The notes under the pieces were generated by a model. It was given only the letters and a program-made list of their open reading frames with translations. It did not search any database and had not been told where the DNA came from. DNA of 64,000 nt from Paenibacillus cymbidii. Its GTDB lineage: Bacteria; Bacillota; Bacilli; Paenibacillales; NBRC-103111. The stretch spans positions 62,001-126,000 of the forward strand of contig NZ_SHLX01000001.1 of the NCBI RefSeq assembly GCF_004764705.1, in the 5' to 3' direction. This document shows, one piece after another, positions 8,930 to 17,704 of the stretch (its first letter is position 1; each line of letters opens with the position of its first letter). A program made the translations under genes and the position numbers.

Positions 8930-10504
8930 ATGCGGTATCAAGTTTTGATCGTTGATGACGAACTTCATGTGCGGGAGCGGGTCATGCAGTCTTTCCCCTG
9001 GTTCGAAATGGGATTTGAAGTGATGGCGTGCGCCGAGAACGGCTTGAAGGCTTGGGAGCTGATCGAAGCGGAAGCACCGCACGTCGTCGTGACCGATCTC
9101 CTGATGCCGGAGATGAACGGGCTCGAGCTCGTCAAACGCATCCGCGAGAAATATCCGTACATGAAAGTCGTCATTATGAGCGCTTACGACGATTTTAAGT
9201 ATGCGCAGGACGCGATTCGTTACGGCGTCAAGGGATACGTGTTAAAGCCGATTGCGAGGGGCGAATTCATCGAGCTGTGCCGCAGTTTGGCGGACGAATT
9301 GCGGCGCGACGATCTGGACGAGCGCGAGATGAGCCGGAAGGAAGCGCAGCTTATCCGACTGCTCAAAGGCGCGGATGCGGATGAGCAAAGGTTGGCCGCG
9401 CAGCTTGAGCAGACGAGTATGCTCGGGAGGAACCGCTACGTTCGGATTGCAATCTGCTCCATGGAGCAGTTGATGAAGAAAGAACCCGGCCTTTCCGTGC
9501 GGCAGCGCATCGTGAAGAAGGCGAACGAGCTTTGTTCGCAGCGGGGGATTCCCGTCATCTTGTATGGCAATACGCTCGTCCTGTTCATTCATGATTCGAA
9601 GCCGCTTGCCAAATCCGATGTGCTGCCGTTTCTGGAGTCGTTCAAGAACGAGATGGAGCATGTGGAGGATGGACAAGCAACGGGCGAAATAACGATTGGC
9701 GTCGGCAACATGGTTCAGGATGTGACGGCAATCGCGCTTTCGTATGCCGAAGCGATCTATGCGCATAGCAACCGTTATTTTAAAGGGCTCGATACGATTA
9801 TTTTCCGCCAAGATCTGTTTGTTTCGAACGTTGCCGACGCTACGGCCCGGGAAACGGTGAATGAAGCGGCAGAGCGGTTGTTGCACAGCATATTTCAATT
9901 TCGTGCGGAAGAAATCGGCAATCGCGTGTATGGCTTCTTTCAAGCATTGGAACGTGCGGGCTTCGGCATACGCGACATCCAAGTGAAGTGCGTAGAGATG
10001 ATCATGCGGATCGTCCTGAAGGCGGAAGAGAGGCAGCTCGTTATGCCGACCTTCAACCAGCAGGAAGCGTTGGATGCGATTCATAACTTGCGCACCCTGT
10101 ACGAATTGAAGGTATGGTTCAAGATGAAGGCGGAAGCGATCGCGCTCGAACTGCGCGCCGCTCCCGTTCGGGATGTCAATCGCACGATTGTTCTGGCCAA
10201 ACAATATGTGGAAGCCCATTACCGGCAGAAAATAAAATTGGAGGATGTAGCGGGCGCGCTTCATGTCAATATCACGTATTTGAGTTCTTTCTTCAAGAAG
10301 GAGACCGGACAAAACTTCATCGATTATATCAACGAGGTGCGCATCAAAAAAGCGATGGAATTGATGAAAAATGTCGATTACAAAGTGTTTGAAGTTTCGA
10401 TTCGGGTGGGCTTCAACAACCTCTCTTACTTCAACAAAATATTTAAAAAGATCGTCGGCGTAAACCCGATGGTTTACCGCGAGGACGTCACGAGACGCCA
10501 TTGA
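8930..10504 (+). CDS. Response regulator with AraC-type DNA-binding domain (YesN-like), system 1
   Basis: A 524-residue cytoplasmic regulator. The receiver domain occupies about 1-120, with the acidic pair in 'VDDE', phospho-acceptor D56 in 'VVTDLLMPEMNG', and the conserved Lys in 'GYVLKPI'. A long linker follows, then two AraC helix-turn-helix motifs at about 415-520 ('LEDVAGALHVNITYLSSFF' and 'FEVSIRVGFNNLSYFNKIF'). GGGAGGG lies 9 bases before the chosen ATG; an ATG at 8923 is too close to it. The kinase gene follows immediately, its start close to this stop, so both are co-transcribed. It most likely activates the adjacent solute-binding protein and permease genes in response to an extracellular sugar. 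Confidence 0.9.
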   Translation: MRYQVLIVDDELHVRERVMQSFPWFEMGFEVMACAENGLKAWELIEAEAPHVVVTDLLMPEMNGLELVKRIREKYPYMKVVIMSAYDDFKYAQDAIRYGVKGYVLKPIARGEFIELCRSLADELRRDDLDEREMSRKEAQLIRLLKGADADEQRLAAQLEQTSMLGRNRYVRIAICSMEQLMKKEPGLSVRQRIVKKANELCSQRGIPVILYGNTLVLFIHDSKPLAKSDVLPFLESFKNEMEHVEDGQATGEITIGVGNMVQDVTAIALSYAEAIYAHSNRYFKGLDTIIFRQDLFVSNVADATARETVNEAAERLLHSIFQFRAEEIGNRVYGFFQALERAGFGIRDIQVKCVEMIMRIVLKAEERQLVMPTFNQQEALDAIHNLRTLYELKVWFKMKAEAIALELRAAPVRDVNRTIVLAKQYVEAHYRQKIKLEDVAGALHVNITYLSSFFKKETGQNFIDYINEVRIKKAMELMKNVDYKVFEVSIRVGFNNLSYFNKIFKKIVGVNPMVYREDVTRRH

Positions 10505-10539
10505 CGACTAATCCATTGACAACAGTCATGGGGGACGGA

Positions 10540-13230
10540 ATGAAAAAAATAGAAATGAAATTCAACAATTTCCTGCTGCTCTTTTCCCTTGCCGTTGTCC
10601 TCGTTCTTCTGCTGATTATCAGCAGTATTGTTTATGCCAAAACGAAATCCTATATTGACGAAAAAGTGGCGGAGATCAATTCCATCAAGATGAAGCAGGC
10701 TTCATACGATGTCAGCAAAAGCCTGAACGACGCTTACAATACGCTCGACAACTTGCGGAGCAATGCGCGGCTGATCGAATATTTTCAGGCGCTGAAAGTC
10801 GATCAGCCCAATTCTTACCGCAAATCGGAGTTGTCGAAGCAGTTGGAAGGGTTTTTATTCAACCTCAAAAAAGACAATGCCTTTATTCGCGACATTGTCA
10901 TTATGGCCAACCATTCGCAGTACAGCGCCCTGCAAACGTATTTGGGCTTCACGACGGAAAACCTGGTGCTGAAAACCGAAGCGGAAGGGATACGATTCGT
11001 CGCGGCAGGGAAAACGAATCAAGCGTTGCAGCCCGATGAATCCACTGCTCTCGCGCATAAGGAGCTGCTCGGCAAGCTGAATCGGCACGTTTATTTGTAC
11101 AGCGCATTGCTGGACGACCGGGGCGTTCCATATGGAACGGCTTTTTTGCTGCTTGATCCGGGTTCGTTCCGGGAGTTGATTCCGTATCATGACGATATCG
11201 CTTTGTTCAGTCAGGAGCGCGATTATTTGTATCGAGGAAAAAATACGATTGGCGCCGATCCGATCCATATGCTCGAGAAAGATATCGCCTTTCAAGGATT
11301 TACGATTCAATATTTGATCCACCCCGATTTCCAGCAAAAAGAGCTGCGGCTGACCGTCGTTTTGATCATGCTTACCTTTCTCGGTTGCTCGGCGCTTGCG
11401 TTCGTCTGTTCCCGGCTCGTTACCGGACCCATATTGTTGCCCATGCACCGGTTGATGAAATGGGTGGAGAAAAACGCTTTTTTGCAAAACCGTATCGCGC
11501 CTATAGCGGTCAAAACGGGAATGTCGCGACTGTTCACCATGCGCGACCGGTTTTTACTGTATTTTCTCATTACGATTTTGCTGCCGCTGTTCGTATTCAT
11601 TATCGTGTTCTACAATCAATCGTTCAAAATCGTCACCGGCGAAATGAAAGAATCCTACGGCACCTTGTTCGCCAAAACCGTGGACCGGCTGAACCTGTTC
11701 GTCAATCAGAAGGAAACGGTGCTGGCCCGGTTGACCTTCGATCAATTGGTCCGCGACTTCCTCATCCATCCGGACCCGGCCAAAGAAACAAGCATGCAAG
11801 ATCTCATCCAAGACAATGTTTATTTGGGTCTTGGCAACGATACGGTCAGCATTTACAATGCGAACAATCAATTGCTCGTGTCGAATCGATACAAGCAAAA
11901 AACGAGCATGAACGAGACGTTCGCGCAAGAGATGCGATCCACCAGAAGAAGCGTCAATTACCAGGTTGAAACGGACAAGACTTTCAGCTCGATCGCGCTT
12001 GGGATGCAAGTGTTCGATTTTTCCGGAAACGCCGGCCTGATCGGTTTTATGAAGCTGGACCTGGATCGGATTTATTTATCGGAGCTGTTCTCCGACTTTA
12101 AAGAAAGCGGGAGCGAGGTGCTGATCGTCGATCGGCATCATACGATTGTTGCTCATCAGGAGGCGGAACTGCTCGGCAAATCGTTCGATCAACCGATTGC
12201 CGAGATGCAGATGGAGAAACGGGGCGAGTTTTATTATTATACCAAACAATTGGAAGGTATTCCGTGGTATTTCGTGTTTCGTTTCCCGTACACGAACGTG
12301 CATCAACAAACGATGAACCTGCTGTATGACGATATTTATTTCCTCGTCATTATTTTTTTGCTGGTGCTTGTCTTTTCCTACGTGATGTCCCACTATTTGC
12401 ACCGGCCGCTGCATCAGTTGAACCTGTACGTCATGCGGATTCGCGACGAACGGTCGGATCGTTCCGAATTGACGCATCATTACGGCATTTATGAAGTCGA
12501 TCAGCTGAGCCAGACGTTCAACCGCATGCTGATGCGGATGGAGAACCTGGTCGAGGAGGCGGTCACCTCCCGCAATAAATGGCTTCGCCTGGAGCTGGAG
12601 AAGCGGGAAACGCAGATTATGGCCCTGCAAGCGCAAATCAACCCGCACTTTCTTTACAATACCCTGGAAAATATTAATTATTTGATTGAATTTGGCGAAA
12701 AAGACAGCGCAATGGAAATGATCACGGCGCTCAGCCGTTTGTTTCGATACAGCATCAATCAGGACAAAATGACCACCACCGTGCGGGAAGAGCTTTATTA
12801 CGCCAACGCCTATATCAACATTATGGCCTATCGGTATAAAGAACGGATGGAAGTGAGATGGCTCGTCGACGAACGGATAAACAACTATGAAACGATCAAA
12901 CTGATTTTGCAGCCGATTATCGAAAATGCGATCCAGCATAACGTGCAGCATAAAGCGGAAAAAGTGACGGTAACGGTGCACGGCTCGTGCGAGGACGATT
13001 GTATCCGGTTTACCGTTGCCGACGACGGAGCGGGCATTGCGCCGGCGGAGCTTGCGCAAATCCGGCAAAACTTGCAGCGCAACGATCATCACAGGATCGG
13101 CCTTTACAATGTCAGCAGCAGAATTAAACTGCATTATGGCGACAAATACGGGTTATCGATCGATAGCGAGCTGCACAACGGAACGGTCGTGACGATCAAC
13201 ATTCCGAAACTGCCAAAGATTTTGTTATAG
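10540..13230 (+). CDS. Sensor histidine kinase (YesM-like) with two tandem extracellular sensor units
   Basis: Partner of the upstream regulator. The ATG at 10540 is preferred (GGGGGA 5 bases upstream, then 'MKKIEMKFNNF'); TTG 10501 and ATG 10528 are in frame. The product is 896 residues, far longer than the roughly 580-600 usual for this family. Four membrane segments are visible (about 10-30, 268-293, 338-361 and 598-620), so there are two extracellular regions, each resembling a single Cache-type sensor. A HAMP-like region follows TM4, then 'QINPHFLYNTLENI' near 699 with the phospho-accepting His, and a HATPase domain with 'IIENAIQH' and 'VADDGAGI'. The first sensor unit appears to be a duplicated half-kinase without catalytic part. 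Kinase identity is firm; the ligand is unknown. Confidence 0.9.
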   Translation: MKKIEMKFNNFLLLFSLAVVLVLLLIISSIVYAKTKSYIDEKVAEINSIKMKQASYDVSKSLNDAYNTLDNLRSNARLIEYFQALKVDQPNSYRKSELSKQLEGFLFNLKKDNAFIRDIVIMANHSQYSALQTYLGFTTENLVLKTEAEGIRFVAAGKTNQALQPDESTALAHKELLGKLNRHVYLYSALLDDRGVPYGTAFLLLDPGSFRELIPYHDDIALFSQERDYLYRGKNTIGADPIHMLEKDIAFQGFTIQYLIHPDFQQKELRLTVVLIMLTFLGCSALAFVCSRLVTGPILLPMHRLMKWVEKNAFLQNRIAPIAVKTGMSRLFTMRDRFLLYFLITILLPLFVFIIVFYNQSFKIVTGEMKESYGTLFAKTVDRLNLFVNQKETVLARLTFDQLVRDFLIHPDPAKETSMQDLIQDNVYLGLGNDTVSIYNANNQLLVSNRYKQKTSMNETFAQEMRSTRRSVNYQVETDKTFSSIALGMQVFDFSGNAGLIGFMKLDLDRIYLSELFSDFKESGSEVLIVDRHHTIVAHQEAELLGKSFDQPIAEMQMEKRGEFYYYTKQLEGIPWYFVFRFPYTNVHQQTMNLLYDDIYFLVIIFLLVLVFSYVMSHYLHRPLHQLNLYVMRIRDERSDRSELTHHYGIYEVDQLSQTFNRMLMRMENLVEEAVTSRNKWLRLELEKRETQIMALQAQINPHFLYNTLENINYLIEFGEKDSAMEMITALSRLFRYSINQDKMTTTVREELYYANAYINIMAYRYKERMEVRWLVDERINNYETIKLILQPIIENAIQHNVQHKAEKVTVTVHGSCEDDCIRFTVADDGAGIAPAELAQIRQNLQRNDHHRIGLYNVSSRIKLHYGDKYGLSIDSELHNGTVVTINIPKLPKILL

Positions 13231-13244
13231 AAGCCAATGATCGT

Positions 13245-13275
13245 TTTACATGGGCGAATGCCCAACTACTACAAT
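13245..13275 (+). promoter_or_regulatory. Possible promoter with dyad upstream of binding protein 1
   Basis: TTTACA (13245) and TACAAT (13270) are separated by 19 bp, longer than ideal, as expected for an activator-dependent promoter. A dyad TGGGC-GAAT-GCCCA (13251-13264) lies inside the spacer and could be a regulator site. Confidence 0.35.
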
Positions 13276-13312
13276 AAACATGTTCCAAATTTTCGAATAA
13301 GGGGGCAGCATC

Positions 13313-15046
13313 TTGAAGCGGAAAAAGTGGTTCATAGCGGGATGTACGGTCATTCTGGCTGCGACTGCCGTGCTGAGCGGTTGTTCGCGGAATACGGGGC
13401 ATGAAGGAACGGCTTCCTCGAGCAAGCCAACCGGTGCAAGCGCGAAACCGGCTACCGACCCGAATGCGCCGGGGGATTTTTCCAAGAAGCTGGAAATCAG
13501 TTGGGTCGGCAACCTGGCTCGCGGCAAAATCGAAGACAACAATTTTGTCCAAAAAAAGCTGGAAGAAAAATTCAACGTCAAGCTGATCAACAAGAAGATC
13601 GATATTAACAATCCCGATCAAGTGAATTTGATGCTCGCCTCCGGCGATTTGCCGGAAGCGACATTCTTCGTCAACAGCTTCACCAAAACGTATAACGACG
13701 GCTTGCTGCGCACCATCCCCAAGGCGATGATTCAGAAATACGCGCCGAAGTACGCCAAGATGCTCGATGATAACGCAACGGGATGGTTGATCAATACGGT
13801 GCCCGGCAAGCCCGAGGAGTATACGGCGCTGACGGGCATCGGCGAAAATGTCGCCGGCCTCATCATGGCGCAGACGTATCGGTTGGACTGGCTGGAGAAG
13901 CTGGGCATCAAGCCGAAGGGGACGTTGACGCCGGTTGGGACAAGCGGCGGCAAAGAGCGTATTTTCTTCACGAAGGAAGCTTTCACGATGGAAGAAAATG
14001 CGAAAATTTTCGATGCTTTCGTGAACGGGGACCCGGACGGGAACGGCAAAAAAGATACTTTTGCGATTACGCCGAACAATCAAAGCATGTATTGGTGGGC
14101 CAGCACCTTGATGGGCGCCTACGGCCTTGGCACCCAGAACTCGGCGACCTTCAACTTCGAGGAAAACGGCAAGCTGGTGGAAGCGACGATCTCGACGAAA
14201 TACAAGGATTTTCTCAAGGCGATGTTCGTTTGGTACAAAAAAGGATACATCGAACCCGAGTTCACCACTTTAAATATTAGCAAGAGCTGGGAGAAGTATG
14301 CGACAGGGAAAGTTGGTTTTACCGTTGCCGAGTACAGCGGAGCCTCGATGGACAACGGCAATCTTGGCCGGCCGGTCGGCAATTTGCTGACAAAAGATAC
14401 GTCGGCAAAAATATTGATAACGCCGCCTTCGATCGGTCCGGATGGAAAACAAGGAGCCGGCGCTTATCTTCCGGTAACCACTTTCGCAAGACATTTTGCC
14501 GTCCGCAAAGATGTAAGCGACGAAAAATTGATTCGTATCCTGCAAATGTTCGATTACATCAATTTCGATAAAGAGGGAGAAGTGTTGACCCGCTACGGCG
14601 AGGTGAACACCCACTTCAAATGGCAGGGCGAACCTTATCGATCGGCGGCGATCTTTAACGACGGCGTCACGAACGAAGGCCAGTACGGTTTCGGCTACTA
14701 TACGCATCAATTGAATACCAAATCGATTATGACGTACTTCACTTCGGCCGAAACGATGAAGCTCGTGAACGACTACTTCTTTCATCCCGATTATGGATTG
14801 AAGCAAATCATTCGTCCGTACCGCTTCGATTACTTCAATGAAACCAAGTATGCGGATTTGAAAAACAAATACGGCGCCAAGCTCGATACGTTGACGAACG
14901 AAATGACGTTCAAGGCGATCATCGGCGAAGTCAACATCGACCAGGCCTGGGATGCCTATGTGAAAAACTGGCAGGACAGCGGCGGCGCGGAGCTGCTTGC
15001 GGAATTGGCCAAATCGCCGAAGGTGGCGGACTTGCTGAAAAAATAA
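13313..15046 (+). CDS. Extracellular sugar-binding lipoprotein of ABC importer, system 1
   Basis: A 577-residue solute-binding protein of the LipO/family 1 type used with LplB/YtcP permeases. The TTG start at 13313 is supported by AAGGGGG upstream. The signal peptide carries a clear lipobox, 'LSGC' with the cysteine near residue 24, followed by a Ser/Thr/Gly-rich tether. 'DPDGNGKKDTFAITPN' near 241 is a calcium-loop-like motif common in this subfamily. It binds the substrate at the outer membrane face and delivers it to the two permeases that follow. The substrate may be an oligosaccharide released by the enzymes at 1-8.6 kb, which is inference from position. Confidence 0.88.
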   Translation: MKRKKWFIAGCTVILAATAVLSGCSRNTGHEGTASSSKPTGASAKPATDPNAPGDFSKKLEISWVGNLARGKIEDNNFVQKKLEEKFNVKLINKKIDINNPDQVNLMLASGDLPEATFFVNSFTKTYNDGLLRTIPKAMIQKYAPKYAKMLDDNATGWLINTVPGKPEEYTALTGIGENVAGLIMAQTYRLDWLEKLGIKPKGTLTPVGTSGGKERIFFTKEAFTMEENAKIFDAFVNGDPDGNGKKDTFAITPNNQSMYWWASTLMGAYGLGTQNSATFNFEENGKLVEATISTKYKDFLKAMFVWYKKGYIEPEFTTLNISKSWEKYATGKVGFTVAEYSGASMDNGNLGRPVGNLLTKDTSAKILITPPSIGPDGKQGAGAYLPVTTFARHFAVRKDVSDEKLIRILQMFDYINFDKEGEVLTRYGEVNTHFKWQGEPYRSAAIFNDGVTNEGQYGFGYYTHQLNTKSIMTYFTSAETMKLVNDYFFHPDYGLKQIIRPYRFDYFNETKYADLKNKYGAKLDTLTNEMTFKAIIGEVNIDQAWDAYVKNWQDSGGAELLAELAKSPKVADLLKK

Positions 15047-15067
15047 AGCATAACGGAGGACGCTGAA

Positions 15068-15103
15068 AGGGGGGCAGCAGCTCATGCAAGCTGCTTCCCT
15101 CTT
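15068..15103 (+). promoter_or_regulatory. Intercistronic hairpin between binding protein and permease genes
   Basis: The perfect 7-bp stem AGCAGCT/AGCTGCT (15076-15082 / 15089-15095) extends outward to A15068/T15103 across one mismatch. There is no T run, so it is more likely an mRNA-stabilising element that raises binding-protein expression over permease expression than a full terminator. Confidence 0.5.
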
Positions 15104-15141
15104 GCGTCGAGCGGGCTGCGCTTCGCCTTGGGAGGGAGATT

Positions 15142-16047
15142 ATGGCTGAATATTTGGCTCGAATGAAGAAGATGAGGTTATTGTACTTGATGCTGTTGTT
15201 TCCCCTCGCGCAAGTATTCGTCTTCCATTATATGCCGCTTCCCGGCATCGTGATTGCGTTCAAGGAGTATCATGCCGGTCTTGGCATCCGGCCAAGCCAG
15301 TGGAACCAGTTCGAGCATTTCCGCACCTTATTTCACGATTCGTTATTCATCCGGGCGCTGAAAAATACGATTGTCATTTCCGGCTTGAAGCTGATATTCG
15401 GTTTTGCCGTCCCGATCGCTTTCGCTTTGCTCTTGAACGAAATCAAACCGCAACGCTTCAAGAAACTGACCCAAAGCGTTTCGTATTTGCCGCATTTTAT
15501 GTCCTGGGTTATTTTATCGGGCATGATCGTCGAAGTGCTGTCGCCGCAGCGGGGGATCATCAACTATGCGATCTCGTTGTTTGGCGGCAATCCGATCAAT
15601 TTTCTTGCGAACAAAACGGCGTTCGTGCCGATCTTGATCGTCAGCGACATATGGAAGGAAGCCGGGTGGGCTTCGATTATTTATTTGGCGGCGATCTCCT
15701 CGATCTCCCCGGATTTGTACGAAGCGAGCAATGTGGACGGGGCCAGCCGGCTGCAGAAGATGCGGCATATTACGCTGCCGGGCCTCATGCCGGTTGTGAC
15801 CATTTTGTTTATTCTGCAGATCGGTCAAATCTTGAACGGCGGCTTCGATCAAGTGTTGAATCTGTACAACCCGCTGGTGTACGCGGTGGGCGATATTATC
15901 GACACTTACGTGTACCGGGTCGGTCTTGTGGAATTCCGCATGGATTATGCGACGGCAGTCGGTTTGTTGAAAAATGTCGTTGGGGTCGTATTGTTGGTCG
16001 GAACGAATACGATCGTTCGAAAGTTCAATGATCACGGAGTGTGGTAA
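15142..16047 (+). CDS. ABC sugar importer permease (LplB-like), system 1
   Basis: A 301-residue integral membrane protein with six hydrophobic segments, the first near residues 14-31. The cytoplasmic EAA loop is seen as 'YEASNVDGASRLQKMRHITL' (about 193-212), the contact site for the ATPase. GGGAGG precedes the ATG. It forms a heterodimer with the product of the next gene, which begins 3 bp after this stop. No ATP-binding protein is encoded in the window, in line with the shared MsmX-type ATPase used by this family. Confidence 0.9.
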   Translation: MAEYLARMKKMRLLYLMLLFPLAQVFVFHYMPLPGIVIAFKEYHAGLGIRPSQWNQFEHFRTLFHDSLFIRALKNTIVISGLKLIFGFAVPIAFALLLNEIKPQRFKKLTQSVSYLPHFMSWVILSGMIVEVLSPQRGIINYAISLFGGNPINFLANKTAFVPILIVSDIWKEAGWASIIYLAAISSISPDLYEASNVDGASRLQKMRHITLPGLMPVVTILFILQIGQILNGGFDQVLNLYNPLVYAVGDIIDTYVYRVGLVEFRMDYATAVGLLKNVVGVVLLVGTNTIVRKFNDHGVW

Positions 16048-16049
16048 CG

Positions 16050-16961
16050 ATGAAGGCAGCGTGGCAGCGGCGGGAAGGCCGGCGTTTGGGAGGCTGGCGC
16101 GGTCGGTGGTTCGATTACGGCAATTATGCGTTTATGACGGTGCTTTCTCTCACGATTTTGTATCCCTTCTGGCAGCTTGTCATCCTCTCGTTCTCCGACG
16201 CCGCAGAAGCGACAACGCTCGGCTTTCACTTCTGGCCGGCGGCCTGGCGGATGGAGGCTTACCGGTTTCTGTTTTCCACAGCCGACGTGACCCGGGCCTA
16301 TGTCAATACGATCCTGCGAACGGCAATCGGCACCGGCGTCATGCTGCTCTTCACTGTGATCGCCGCCTATCCGCTGTCGAAGCGGGAGCTGCCGCTGCGG
16401 GGCATCATCACGGTGTATTTGCTGGTGCCGATGTTTTTTTCGGGCGGATTGGTCCCGACTTATTTGCTTGTGAAGCGCATCGGGTTGCTCGACAATTTTT
16501 GGGTGCTGATTTTGCCGACGGCGTTAAGTTTTTTTTACATGATCATCATGCGGAATTACTTCATGTCGCTCGATAAAGCTTTCGAAGAGTCGGCCTTTAT
16601 CGACGGGGCGAACGATTTCCAGCTGTTATGGAGCATCATCCTGCCGCTTTCGGCGCCCGTGCTCGCTACGGTGTCGTTATGGTCGGCCGTCCACCACTGG
16701 AATGCATGGTTCGACGCGATGATCTATATACGCGATCGGGATAAGACGGTCATCCAGTTCATCTTGCGCGAGATGCTCGTGTCCGTCGACAACCAGGCGC
16801 GGGATATCGTGCAATACAACAGCAAGATCGAATCGCAGCTGGCCCTGAGCAATGTGCGCGCAGCCATATCGCTCGTCTCCATCGGCCCGATTATTTTCGC
16901 TTATCCTTACGTACAGAAGTATTTCATCAAAGGGATCATGCTTGGTTCGTTGAAGGGTTGA
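16050..16961 (+). CDS. ABC sugar importer permease (YtcP-like), system 1
   Basis: The second permease of the pair, 303 residues from ATG 16050 with GGAG about 10 bases upstream; an in-frame GTG at 16041 would overlap the previous gene. Six membrane segments are apparent, and the EAA loop reads 'EESAFIDGANDFQLLWSIIL' near residue 180. The C-terminus 'KYFIKGIMLGSLKG' is the usual end of this family. It closes the regulator-kinase-lipoprotein-permease-permease operon, which a strong hairpin follows. Confidence 0.9.
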   Translation: MKAAWQRREGRRLGGWRGRWFDYGNYAFMTVLSLTILYPFWQLVILSFSDAAEATTLGFHFWPAAWRMEAYRFLFSTADVTRAYVNTILRTAIGTGVMLLFTVIAAYPLSKRELPLRGIITVYLLVPMFFSGGLVPTYLLVKRIGLLDNFWVLILPTALSFFYMIIMRNYFMSLDKAFEESAFIDGANDFQLLWSIILPLSAPVLATVSLWSAVHHWNAWFDAMIYIRDRDKTVIQFILREMLVSVDNQARDIVQYNSKIESQLALSNVRAAISLVSIGPIIFAYPYVQKYFIKGIMLGSLKG

Positions 16962-16969
16962 GTCATTAC

Positions 16970-17022
16970 AAAGCGGCTGGCCGGATCGGAAGAAATTCCG
17001 TTCCCGGGCAGCCGCTTTATCG
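16970..17022. terminator. Bidirectional terminator between system 1 operon and the SRPBCC gene
   Basis: A 10-bp perfect stem AAAGCGGCTG / CAGCCGCTTT (16970-16979 / 17009-17018), with A- and T-rich flanks on both sides, lies between convergent genes ending at 16961 (+) and 17069 (-). Confidence 0.75.
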
Positions 17023-17068
17023 TTCGCACCGGCGTGTGCCGGCGATCGGTTCTGCGAGGAGTTGCTGA

Positions 17069-17530
17069 TTACCAGCCGAAATCGAGCGTTTTTCCCGTTT
17101 CGATGTACGTTTTCATGTTGCTGAGTATCATTGGCCAGCTTTGTTTCGTGCTTTCGTAGGAAGGATGGTTGTCCGGCCACTTGTCGTTGACCAGCGTCAG
17201 CTTCGTGCAGCCGCCAACCGGCTCGAGCGTCAACGTCATTCTCGTTTCCATCTCGGCGTGGTTGTCGCGGTAGGACGGTCCGGCATGTTCGGTGAAGCTC
17301 ATCAACCGGTGCGGCTCGAACTCGAGCACGGTACCGTAAACGTGAACCGTTTCGTCGCCATCGCTGCCGGGGCCGACATATTCGTATCGGGAACCGATTT
17401 CGAATGTCGAACGAAGCACGCTGCCGAAGAACACGGCTTTCGTTCCTTCCGGCGAAAGAAATGCGTTCCACACTTCCTCCGGTTTCGCAGCTACGTAAGT
17501 GACGTACGTCAAATCTTCCATGGTCATCAT
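17069..17530 (-). CDS. SRPBCC/AHSA1 (START-like) domain protein
   Basis: A 153-residue protein of the Aha1-C/START-like hydrophobic-pocket fold. 'YVAAKPEEVWNAFLSPEGT' near the N-terminus, 'GSRYEYVGPGSDGDETVHVY' in the middle, and a C-terminal amphipathic helix 'SYESTKQSWPMILSNMKTYI' are typical. AGGAGGAA lies before the start, where two ATG codons are adjacent (17530 and 17527). Such proteins bind lipophilic ligands or act as stress-response or cyclase-like factors; no specific function can be assigned. It stands alone between system 1 and a divergent phosphotransferase gene. Confidence 0.75.
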   Translation of the reverse strand: MMTMEDLTYVTYVAAKPEEVWNAFLSPEGTKAVFFGSVLRSTFEIGSRYEYVGPGSDGDETVHVYGTVLEFEPHRLMSFTEHAGPSYRDNHAEMETRMTLTLEPVGGCTKLTLVNDKWPDNHPSYESTKQSWPMILSNMKTYIETGKTLDFGW

Positions 17531-17704
17531 TTCCTCCTCATTGGTGGTGTCGGCGGCTCGTCAACATTATATACCAAATGCAAGTCGATGTAACGTTGGC
17601 GAATCGTAAACGCGAGCAAATACGTAGGCGAACATGTAGACCGCGGGATATCCATGATAAAATGGAAGTATTTCTCCCGGTTGCCGATGAAAGGAGCGAA
17701 AGTG

